Shown one piece after another: positions 9,224-16,450 of a DNA stretch of 64,000 nucleotides (position 1 is the stretch's first letter; each line of letters opens with the position of its first letter). This DNA comes from Vibrio inusitatus. Its GTDB lineage: Bacteria; Pseudomonadota; Gammaproteobacteria; Enterobacterales; Vibrionaceae. Location of the stretch: assembly GCA_024346935.1 (NCBI GenBank), contig AP024879.1, positions 434,001 through 498,000 of the forward strand, read 5' to 3'. A program made the position numbers and the translations under genes. The notes beneath the pieces were generated by a model that was not told where the DNA came from, did no database searches, and was given only the letters and a program-made list of their open reading frames with translations.

Positions 9224-10978
9224 CTAATAGTGATCTATGTTCAAAGAACTGAAGCTAACGTCGAATATTTGACCAGGGTATTCAGGTTTAAACTGAGGAT
9301 AAATTCCCGCTTTGAAGTAAAATGCAATATCGGAAGAGGTCCAATCTGAAGACAAAACAACAGTGTCACCATCTTTATCTTTGTAACTCTCACCCCAAGG
9401 GATTGAGTGAGCTACGCGATTGCTGCCATCAGTATCATAAGTTGCTAGATAGATGCCATCTTCATCGGCACGAATGGTATAACTCCATTCTTCACCAGCG
9501 GCATAGGTACCAAGTTCTACACTGAATGGTTCGCAGTGGTTACAGTCTTGATTGTTAATTTCATAGTCATCATTGAGAATAACTCGAACGGGTTTGTTAT
9601 CGCCTTCCCAAAGCAATTTAACTAGTGCTTGATTGATCTTCCAACCATGGATTTGACCTAAAACAACTTTAGGTTGGCTGATGTTAGGATGATCTTCGAT
9701 TTTAAGGGTGGCGTTTAACGTGTGGGTAGTGTCATTAGTTCTTGAATCATCTAGATACCAACTAGTGTCTTCATCACTAGTACTACAATCAGGATTACCC
9801 GAGCTAATAAATAATTCACGAAGTTCAGAGCGAATATAGCTAGAGTTGGCAGTAGAAGAGCCGTACCCCATATCAGCTCTAAAATGCATTCGTCCATTTT
9901 CTACATTAAAGTAAGCGATACTATTGTCATAGTCGTAGACGGACTCGTCATTTGATAATTCGTCTTTGTCATTGTCGTTACAGCGTTCAGGAGTGATCTC
10001 TGCAGCACTGTCACCACCAGAACCATACCAGTCATTTTTGCTCGCAGGAATTGTAAGTTTCCAGCTATCGATATTCCAATCATATGCAGTGTCAGAGTCA
10101 GTAGTTAGGACTTTGAGAGCGCGGAAGTGAGCTTCAGATTCACCATTTTCAAATTGATTGTATACACCAACTTTGAAGTAACTCAGTAAGTGCTCCCAAT
10201 AGGAGATGTCAAGATCGACTTTGACGATGTCATTAACTTCAATAGCTAGGTTATTTTCTTGGACGATAAGTTCAAACTTAGTAAAGGAATCAGTGTCTGC
10301 CTCACCAAGATCGATTCGGTCATAGGCATTCTGACACTCAGCTGAATCTGGATCGGAACCGTCTCCTTTACAATCGACAGCGTTGTTCTTTAGAACAGCC
10401 CAGTAGTGTCCATATTTTCCATCACGCTCTAGCTCATATACCACTCTTAGTAAAGGGTGGGGGATGTAGCCGGTGCCATCACTTGAGGTGCCTTTGTTGT
10501 GAATTTGCAAAAAAGTCACTTCGTCACGACTTGAAGAACTATTGCTCATTGCATTTTCGATATTAGGTAGCTTTACTTCCGCCAACAATGTGCGTTTTTC
10601 GTCCTCAACATTGATATCAAAATTGTCTTTCTCACGCACTTCATTGCGCATGGAGTAGTTCGACATCTTAAAGACTAGGTATTGTGTGTTTTCCTGAGCA
10701 TAGAAATAGTCGTCCAGATACCCGTAAAAATTGCCATCGCGTACAACGGTTTCTTTGTTGGATGCGCTACCATCGGGATCGGATTGCTGTAAATCTGAAT
10801 TGGACAGAATATCTTGATATTTAGTAATACTATATGGCGCGATTGGATCACCCGGCTCAACGGGTACACTAGTATCAGGATCAGTTGGGGTTTTAGATTC
10901 ATCAGAGCCATCACTGCCCCCACAACCCATTAATGTAGTGGTTAGCATCAATGCTAAAATTGATTTATTCATATCCAT
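9224..10978 (-). CDS. Tandem-domain PL7 alginate lyase lipoprotein
   Basis: A 584-residue predicted lipoprotein (LMGC, Cys19) with an Asp/Pro/Ser linker and two PL7-type domains. Domain 1 (about 50-290) has RNEVRE (111-116), QIH (158-160) and YFKVGVYNQF (267-276). Domain 2 (about 300-584) has RSELRE (383-388), QIH (442-444) and YFKAGIYPQF (554-563). Both keep the Arg, Gln and His positions expected of active PL7 enzymes, though domain 1 is more divergent. Two-domain PL7 enzymes are known, often with different modes in the two halves. It is in the same direction as the CBM32-PL7 gene, 224 nt upstream of it. No strong ribosome binding site is seen; the first ATG is used, and Met3 is an alternative. 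A CRP-like site lies about 77-92 nt upstream. Confidence 0.9.
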   Translation of the reverse strand: MDMNKSILALMLTTTLMGCGGSDGSDESKTPTDPDTSVPVEPGDPIAPYSITKYQDILSNSDLQQSDPDGSASNKETVVRDGNFYGYLDDYFYAQENTQYLVFKMSNYSMRNEVREKDNFDINVEDEKRTLLAEVKLPNIENAMSNSSSSRDEVTFLQIHNKGTSSDGTGYIPHPLLRVVYELERDGKYGHYWAVLKNNAVDCKGDGSDPDSAECQNAYDRIDLGEADTDSFTKFELIVQENNLAIEVNDIVKVDLDISYWEHLLSYFKVGVYNQFENGESEAHFRALKVLTTDSDTAYDWNIDSWKLTIPASKNDWYGSGGDSAAEITPERCNDNDKDELSNDESVYDYDNSIAYFNVENGRMHFRADMGYGSSTANSSYIRSELRELFISSGNPDCSTSDEDTSWYLDDSRTNDTTHTLNATLKIEDHPNISQPKVVLGQIHGWKINQALVKLLWEGDNKPVRVILNDDYEINNQDCNHCEPFSVELGTYAAGEEWSYTIRADEDGIYLATYDTDGSNRVAHSIPWGESYKDKDGDTVVLSSDWTSSDIAFYFKAGIYPQFKPEYPGQIFDVSFSSLNIDHY

Positions 10979-11054
10979 GAGAACGTCTGTAACAAAAAGT
11001 AATAATTAAGAGTGTTATTTGTACTATTTTATGTCAATTGCGTGGTGTGGAAAT

Positions 11055-11070
11055 TGTGAGCATATGCACA
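11055..11070. promoter_or_regulatory. Candidate CRP-binding site upstream of tandem PL7 gene
   Basis: TGTGA-GCATAT-GCACA matches the CRP consensus TGTGA-N6-TCACA in nine of ten core positions and is nearly palindromic. It lies 77-92 nt upstream of the ATG at 10978. Catabolite control of alginate use is plausible; binding is inferred from sequence only. Confidence 0.5.
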
Positions 11071-11111
11071 TAGGTGATATGGAACTGTGAACAAGATTTT
11101 ATTTTTGACAG

Positions 11112-11138
11112 AAAAAAGGCCCATCTTTCGACAGGCCT
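11112..11138 (-). terminator. Intrinsic terminator of the DUF2750-like gene
   Basis: Read on the minus strand, AGGCCTGTC, a GAAA tetraloop and GATGGGCCT form a 9-bp stem with two wobble pairs, followed by a run of T. It begins about 20 nt past the stop codon at 11158. Confidence 0.8.
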
Positions 11139-11157
11139 AAATGATGATATTTTTGGT

Positions 11158-11538
11158 TTATCGTTGTGGCTTGGACTCGCGCTTAACGAGTTCCATTTCG
11201 AACTCATCAGGATATAGAACGATGCCTTCACCTTCTTGGTCAGGGAATACAACCAGCGATAGTTCGTCTTCTTCAAGCCCGTGAGTCCAGCGCGATTTCC
11301 ATTTAGCAATAGAAATAGGCTCAGCAGTAAAACCTTCCCATTCGCCTGTCGCCCAAAGCAATGCATGTTCTTCTGAAGGCCAAACTGGGACGCATTCTTC
11401 GTCTTCAGTGTTTAGCATGACACTTCCGTGCTCATCAATTAATAGCCAGATTTTCTTATCGTTTACTGCAGCCTTAAAGAAAAAGTTAAAGCGCTCTGAT
11501 GGATCCTTTGGGACATTTGGAGTAGTAGCAGAAGTCAT
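11158..11538 (-). CDS. DUF2750-like small cytoplasmic protein
   Basis: A 126-residue acidic protein resembling the DUF2750 family, which has no known activity. Recognisable stretches are ERFNFFFKAAVNDKKIWLL, VWPSEEHALLWATGEW and EDELSLVVFPDQEGEGIVLY. The start is placed at the ATG giving MTSATT because AAAGG lies 6-7 nt before it; the reading frame stays open for 23 further codons upstream, which I treat as leader. No signal peptide or membrane segment is present. It is transcribed alone, with its own terminator, towards the tandem PL7 gene. No link with alginate metabolism is implied. Confidence 0.8.
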   Translation of the reverse strand: MTSATTPNVPKDPSERFNFFFKAAVNDKKIWLLIDEHGSVMLNTEDEECVPVWPSEEHALLWATGEWEGFTAEPISIAKWKSRWTHGLEEDELSLVVFPDQEGEGIVLYPDEFEMELVKRESKPQR

Positions 11539-11709
11539 TGCATGCCTTTGATATATAAATGTGTCCCACACAGTATAACCCCGTGCAATTGCTAGTGCGA
11601 GAAGCAAGTCGCTTTTTCAGCATCAAACAAGTTAGCGAACTAAAGTGATAGCAGTTTCCCGTTGGAGCCATCGCATAGTCAGCTTTTCAAATACCAATAA
11701 TACTTTGAG

Positions 11710-11738
11710 AGGTCGCACTAAAAATGTGCGACCTTTTT
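11710..11738 (+). terminator. Orphan intrinsic terminator
   Basis: AGGTCGCAC, a 7-nt A-rich loop and GTGCGACCT form a perfect 9-bp stem followed by TTTTT on the plus strand. No plus-strand coding gene precedes it: the neighbour to the left reads away, and dkgB starts 58 nt to the right. It could end an unannotated small RNA transcribed from about 11600, or act as a leader attenuator for dkgB. Confidence 0.8.
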
Positions 11739-11796
11739 ACTTTCCTGCCTATTTTTCTGCCAGAATTATTCCAGTATCTACTAACTGGAGAAAACC

Positions 11797-12600
11797 ATGA
11801 ACTCTATACCCCTTTTGGGAGCGGGCACCTACAGACTCAAATACGGTGCAGGCTATGATTCGGTGAAAATTTCATTAGAAGCCGGATTTCGTCATATCGA
11901 TACGGCTCAGATTTATGGAAATGAACAAGAAGTGGGACAGGCGATTGCCGACTCATCTATTCCGCGTGAAGAGATCTTTCTGACCACTAAAGTCTGGATA
12001 GATAACTTTTCTAAGGAAAAGTTTGCACTAAGCGTTCATGAGAGTTTAGAAAAGCTAAAGACAGATTACATAGATTTATTGTTAATTCACTGGCCGCTTA
12101 AAGATGATGAAGTGCCAATGGAGGTGTACCTTCTTGAACTAAAAGCGGTAAAAGATGCAGGTTTGGTTCGCCATATTGGCGTGTCTAACTTTACTAATGC
12201 TCAGCTTGAGAAAGCCATTAATATCATCGGTGACGGAGAGGTTTACACCAATCAAGTAGAAGTGCACCCATATTTGCAAAATCATAAGGTGGTTGATTTT
12301 TGTGAAGCCAATGGGGTGATAGTGACAGGGTATATGCCTTTTGCGTATGGTGATGTGCTGAAAGATGAAACGATTCAAGCTATTGCTAAAGAGCATGATG
12401 CGAGCCCTGCTCAAATTGTGCTTGCTTGGATGCGTCAGAACGATTTCGTAACGATTCCCTCATCAACAAAGAAAGCCAATATCGAGAGCAATTTACAGTC
12501 AGAAAAAGTGACGCTAACCGCGTCCGATATGGAGAAGATCGCCAAGCTAGATAGAGGTCATCGCCTTGCAAGCCCAAGTTTCGCTCCAGACTGGGATTGA
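11797..12600 (+). CDS. dkgB: Aldo/keto reductase, DkgB-like
   Basis: A 267-residue single-domain aldo/keto reductase, the same length as E. coli DkgB (2,5-diketo-D-gluconate reductase B), which reduces small dicarbonyls such as methylglyoxal with NADPH. The family's catalytic tetrad is visible in order: Asp and Tyr in HIDTAQIYGNE, Lys in LTTKVW and His in LLIHWPL. HIGVSNFT and the C-terminal coenzyme region (TIPSSTKKANIESN) are also typical. GGAG stands 7 nt before the ATG. An orphan terminator 58 nt upstream insulates or regulates it. Its position between alginate lyase genes might suggest work on alginate-derived keto sugars, but the usual enzymes for that are of other families, so detoxification is the safer reading. 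Confidence 0.85.
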   Translation: MNSIPLLGAGTYRLKYGAGYDSVKISLEAGFRHIDTAQIYGNEQEVGQAIADSSIPREEIFLTTKVWIDNFSKEKFALSVHESLEKLKTDYIDLLLIHWPLKDDEVPMEVYLLELKAVKDAGLVRHIGVSNFTNAQLEKAINIIGDGEVYTNQVEVHPYLQNHKVVDFCEANGVIVTGYMPFAYGDVLKDETIQAIAKEHDASPAQIVLAWMRQNDFVTIPSSTKKANIESNLQSEKVTLTASDMEKIAKLDRGHRLASPSFAPDWD

Positions 12601-12730
12601 TTGCCAAGGATATCTCGTCGATTGAAAACCCTTAAATACCGAAATTACTCCACTGTGAGGCTAAACTAAGAAATAGTGGCTAAACTGTAAATTAGTCACT
12701 ATTTTTCATAGGCTTGCTGATATCAAGAAA

Positions 12731-13657
12731 TTGATTCTTTCCCTAATTAGCACCATTCCTATCACAATCTGGGTATGGTGCTATTTCATGTCTGAAGCTT
12801 GGTGGGCAGAAAACCTCACCGCGATTCCCGTTTTAATGTTTGTTGTTTATATCGCTTTGTCTTTGCTTTCGGGTTTCTTGAAGGACAGATTTCTGTTTGC
12901 GATAAATATTAGCATTGGACTGCTATTTTTTTCTTTCACACCGAATAGTACAGCGAAAGTAGAAGAAACGTGCGGTGACAGTGTCACTGTGGTTCAATAT
13001 AATTTGGCTTTTGAGAATACTAATCTTAAACAATTCATCGATTATCTAGAGAGCACTGAGCCTGACTTAGTGGTGATGCAAGAAGTCTCTCCTGAACACG
13101 GTCAAGCCTTTTCGTATCTATCAACGCTTTATCCTCATCGTTATGGTGGGCAACCTAAAGTGGGTTATCCATCAAATCAATTAATATTAAGTCGTCATTT
13201 GTTATATGGAATGTCAGTATTTCGCACCCCTGACGGGCAGAATATCATTCGCGGAATATGGCAACCGAGAATAGGTACTGATATAGGGTTGATTGCCGCT
13301 CATCCCCCTTCACCTCGAAGTAAAGCATTGTGGTATAGACGAGACGCTTTGATTAGAACAGCCGAATATCTAGTGACTAGTTCTGCTGTGGATACCAATA
13401 TTGTGATCGGAGATTTTAATCTTTCCGCTTCAAGTCCTTCCTATAAAGATATATTTATTGGCTATGAGTCATTACCAGTAGCAAGCTGGAAAGGGACACG
13501 AGCAGATATACAGGTACCGGCTTTAGCTATGACTGCAATAGATCACTTTTGGTTAAATACTGATGTCGATTCTGGTGTGTCTCTTTGTGCTCGAGAAGCT
13601 CTACTAGAAATACAAGGGTCAGATCATGTACCGGTTAAAACACGTCTGAATTTATAA
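12731..13657 (+). CDS. Membrane-anchored endonuclease/exonuclease/phosphatase-fold protein
   Basis: A 308-residue protein with two to three N-terminal membrane helices (to about residue 75) and an EEP (DNase I-like) domain. The family's catalytic landmarks are present: VVQYNL, LVVMQEVSPEH (metal-binding Glu), a central AAHPP, VIGDFNLSA (Asp and Asn) and GSDHVPV (Asp-His) at the end. The fold hydrolyses phosphodiesters or phosphate monoesters; with this topology the domain probably faces the periplasm. The start is uncertain. The frame opens at a TTG after weak AAGAAA, and ATG at 12788 would shorten the first helix. The substrate is unknown. Confidence 0.82.
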   Translation: MILSLISTIPITIWVWCYFMSEAWWAENLTAIPVLMFVVYIALSLLSGFLKDRFLFAINISIGLLFFSFTPNSTAKVEETCGDSVTVVQYNLAFENTNLKQFIDYLESTEPDLVVMQEVSPEHGQAFSYLSTLYPHRYGGQPKVGYPSNQLILSRHLLYGMSVFRTPDGQNIIRGIWQPRIGTDIGLIAAHPPSPRSKALWYRRDALIRTAEYLVTSSAVDTNIVIGDFNLSASSPSYKDIFIGYESLPVASWKGTRADIQVPALAMTAIDHFWLNTDVDSGVSLCAREALLEIQGSDHVPVKTRLNL

Positions 13658-13810
13658 GTAATCAATAAATCCTCTTTGGGAGGACTCTTAGTTATCGTGC
13701 TAGATATAGAACATTACGTAGAGTAAAGATTGATACTGTGAATAATTCACAGTGTACTTATGTGCTCAATGATTGAGTTGTTCGTCGGGTGCATAGCCAG
13801 ATTAATAATG

Positions 13811-13826
13811 TGTGATCTGTGTCATA
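13811..13826. promoter_or_regulatory. Candidate CRP-binding site upstream of secreted PL7 gene
   Basis: TGTGA-TCTGTG-TCATA keeps a full left half-site and four of five bases of the right half of the CRP consensus. It lies 80-95 nt upstream of the ATG at 13906, a similar distance to the site in front of the tandem PL7 gene. Confidence 0.4.
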
Positions 13827-13905
13827 TTTATCGGTGTGCATCATTCCTTGCTACGATGTTAGTATTTTAATAAATCATATAATACGACATAGAGTTGAGC
13901 CTAAA

Positions 13906-14862
13906 ATGATTAATACCAAGATCCTTCGTGATTCTAACAGCAAGAAGTTCGTGTTTAGCACCATTACAACTTTCGTTGCTGCTTTGGCTATGAGCACAAG
14001 TGTGCAAGCTGAAACTAAAGCACCGTCTGATAAATTTGACCTTCTCGGTTGGACGATTAGTGTACCTGTCGACTCAAATGGCGATGGAAAATCGGATCAA
14101 ATTAAAGAGAATGAGTTGGCTGGTGGATATTCAGATGCGGATTTCTTCTACCTAGCTGAAGACGGTGGCATGGTTTTTAAAGCCCCAATTGCAGGTGCTA
14201 AAACCTCTAAGAACACGACCTACACTCGCTCAGAACTGCGCGAAATGATGCGTCGTGGCGACACTTCTCATAGAACTAAAGGCGTAAATGGCAATAACTG
14301 GGTATTCTCAAGCGCTTCTGAAGCCGATCAAAAAGAGGCTGGTGGGGTAGACGGTACGCTTGAAGCTACGCTTAAGGTTGATCATGTTACTACAACAGGT
14401 AAAAACTGGCAGGTAGGACGTGTTATTGTGGGTCAGATTCACGCTAACAAAGACGAACCAATTCGTCTTTACTACAGAAAATTGCCACAGCATGAAACTG
14501 GGTCAATTTACTTTGCGCATGAACCTCGTGATGGTTTTGGTGATGAAACTTGGCATGACATGATTGGCAATTCACTACCCAATCACGGCAATCAAGATGC
14601 TAATCCAGCAGAGCCTAAGGATGGTATCAAGTTAGGCGAAGTATTTAGCTATCGCATCAACGTGACAGGCAATGAGCTATCAGCGACGATTATGCGTGAA
14701 GGTAAAGATGATATTGTTAAATCAGTAGATATGTCTAAGAGCGGCTTCGAAGAAAGCGGGCAGTATATGTACTTCAAGGCTGGCGTATATAATCAGAATA
14801 AAACAGGTGAGCCAGATGACTATGTGCAAGCGACTTTCTACGATTTGAAAGTAACTCATTAA
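13906..14862 (+). CDS. Secreted PL7 alginate lyase
   Basis: A 318-residue predicted secreted alginate lyase. The start is placed at the ATG giving MINTKILR, since the upstream extension looks untranslated and only this start leads directly into a signal peptide (cleavage near TSVQA-ETKAP). No lipobox is present, so release into the periplasm or medium is expected. The single PL7 domain carries RSELRE (108-113), QIH (177-179) and YFKAGVYNQ (289-297). It matches the PL7 part of the CBM32-PL7 lipoprotein at 7437-8999 over nearly its whole length, including NNWVFSSA and DEPIRLYYRKLP. One copy is thus anchored and the other is free. A CRP-like site lies upstream and a strong terminator follows. 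Confidence 0.93.
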   Translation: MINTKILRDSNSKKFVFSTITTFVAALAMSTSVQAETKAPSDKFDLLGWTISVPVDSNGDGKSDQIKENELAGGYSDADFFYLAEDGGMVFKAPIAGAKTSKNTTYTRSELREMMRRGDTSHRTKGVNGNNWVFSSASEADQKEAGGVDGTLEATLKVDHVTTTGKNWQVGRVIVGQIHANKDEPIRLYYRKLPQHETGSIYFAHEPRDGFGDETWHDMIGNSLPNHGNQDANPAEPKDGIKLGEVFSYRINVTGNELSATIMREGKDDIVKSVDMSKSGFEESGQYMYFKAGVYNQNKTGEPDDYVQATFYDLKVTH

Positions 14863-14881
14863 TCAAATTATTGACTAAACG

Positions 14882-14911
14882 AAAGCCACTTCATATTGAA
14901 GTGGCTTTTTT
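14882..14911. terminator. Intrinsic terminator after secreted PL7 gene
   Basis: A perfect 12-bp stem (AAAGCCACTTCA / TGAAGTGGCTTT) with a TAT loop is followed by T residues. It begins 20 nt after the PL7 stop. It may also stop the convergent efflux operon. Confidence 0.9.
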
Positions 14912-14988
14912 GTTTGTCATTGTATGATTGCATCTATACTAATCACAGTAGGCTAGATTGCTCAGTTCTTGGCTCCAATTGGTATTGC

Positions 14989-16440
14989 TTACGCTTGTGG
15001 GGTGGTGCTCCAATCTCCGCCTAACGCTTTATACACGGCAATTGTACTATTAGCAGATTGTAGTTTGGCAGCGACTTGACGATCTTGAATAACACGTTGC
15101 TGACGCTGTGCATCTAGAACCGATAAGTGGTCAATCAAGCCTGCCTTATACAAGGATTTTGCTTTTGATACTGCTTTATCTGTCGCTTGTACAGCTTCAT
15201 TAAGCTGAGTTTGATTTTGTTGGCTTCGACCATAAGCGAATAGAGCCGAATCGACTTCAGCAAAGGCTGAATCAACGGTATGTTGATAGCTTAACGCTGC
15301 TGATTTGAAGCGCGCTTCATTCAACTCAACCATAGCCTCGCCTCTACCTCCATCAAATACATTCCAGCTAACGCCGACAGCCGTAGCCCAACCAAAAGAA
15401 TCGCTGCTAAATAGGTCGTCAAAACTACTAGCAGACACGCCAGGCGATCCAGTTAAAAAGAACTTTGGATAACGGTTAGCTACACTTGCCGCTAACTCTT
15501 CATTCACTGCTGCCATTTCTCTTTCAGCCATTCGAATATCAGGTCTACGCTTAACCAAATCTGAAGGTAAGCCTACAGGAATTAAAGCAGAGAATTCTGG
15601 CAACTCATTATCGTCAGCTAATCGAACATCAATCTGAGTGAGTGGTTCACCCAGCAAAATAGCAAGGCGATATTTGTGCACCTGCTCAGCGATTTCTAAT
15701 TGTGGAATAATGGACTCAGTAGCCGCAAGCATGGCCTTTGCTTGTGCATAATCCATCTCTGACCCATAACCGGATCTTACTACTTTTTCGACCAAAGCTA
15801 ACGTTTTACGTTGATCTTCAATGTTTTCCATTGCGAGCAATTTACGCTCTCTTGCACCTCGATATTGCACGTAGTTGTGTACTAGATCTGCAGTTATCAA
15901 GGTTGTGAGCCCACTTTGAAAGATCTCTGCCTGTTCAGCACGGATTGAGGCCGCGTTGGTTTGACGATCAATCCTTCCAAATAGATCCAGTTCCCAGTTG
16001 ATTGAACCACCGACAAATCCGCCATCGTGCTGGTTGTCGAGCAGTGTCACTGATCCTGCTCCAGGTACATCTATTGGATTTAAAGCGGGACCTAGCATAG
16101 AGTCATTTTTGCTGAGTTGGTAGTTATAGTAACCACCGCCAATACTCACCGTTGGTACTTTAAACGACTCGATAGCGTTCTTATAGGAATCCGCCATTTT
16201 AATGCGCTCAGCTGCCAACTGCAGAGGGATATTTTGCTGCTGAACACTAATGACCATTTCGTTTAAGGTAGGATCATTGAATTGCTTCCACCAATATTCT
16301 GAATCGATACTCGCTTCACTGCCAGCATACAGGTAGGTTTGAGCGAGTGTGGTCTCGGGCTTTTGATAGTCTGGCCCCACAGCACAGCCTGTAATCAATA
16401 GAGCTAACGTAATGGGAGCCAGTTTTTTTACTAAATTCAT
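14989..16440 (-). CDS. RND efflux outer-membrane lipoprotein (OMF family)
   Basis: A 483-residue TolC-like outer-membrane channel of the NodT/OprM type. The ATG giving MNLVKKLAP is chosen because AAGGGAA precedes it, and it yields a lipobox (LLITGC, Cys19) and the family's CAVGPDYQKPE opening. The repeated coiled-coil halves are visible, with VKRRPDIRMAE and ELAASVANRYPKFFLTGS in the middle and GLIDHLSVLDAQRQ near the end. It is the last gene of the LysR-adaptor-pump-channel unit, starting 10 nt after the pump gene's stop. It should form the exit duct through the outer membrane. Confidence 0.93.
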   Translation of the reverse strand: MNLVKKLAPITLALLITGCAVGPDYQKPETTLAQTYLYAGSEASIDSEYWWKQFNDPTLNEMVISVQQQNIPLQLAAERIKMADSYKNAIESFKVPTVSIGGGYYNYQLSKNDSMLGPALNPIDVPGAGSVTLLDNQHDGGFVGGSINWELDLFGRIDRQTNAASIRAEQAEIFQSGLTTLITADLVHNYVQYRGARERKLLAMENIEDQRKTLALVEKVVRSGYGSEMDYAQAKAMLAATESIIPQLEIAEQVHKYRLAILLGEPLTQIDVRLADDNELPEFSALIPVGLPSDLVKRRPDIRMAEREMAAVNEELAASVANRYPKFFLTGSPGVSASSFDDLFSSDSFGWATAVGVSWNVFDGGRGEAMVELNEARFKSAALSYQHTVDSAFAEVDSALFAYGRSQQNQTQLNEAVQATDKAVSKAKSLYKAGLIDHLSVLDAQRQQRVIQDRQVAAKLQSANSTIAVYKALGGDWSTTPQA

Positions 16441-16450
16441 GAGAGTTCCC

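Noticed and set aside
11034..11366. 110-codon minus-strand frame overlapping the DUF2750-like gene
   Set aside because: It lies in another frame of a recognised gene and crosses that gene's terminator.
11797..12600. Aldo/keto reductase as a dedicated alginate keto-sugar reductase
   Set aside because: Known enzymes for that step are mostly short-chain dehydrogenases, and the match to DkgB in length and motifs is better. Proximity alone is weak evidence.
13674..13690. Possible terminator after the EEP-fold gene (TCCTC / GAGGA)
   Set aside because: The 5-bp stem is short and no T-run follows.
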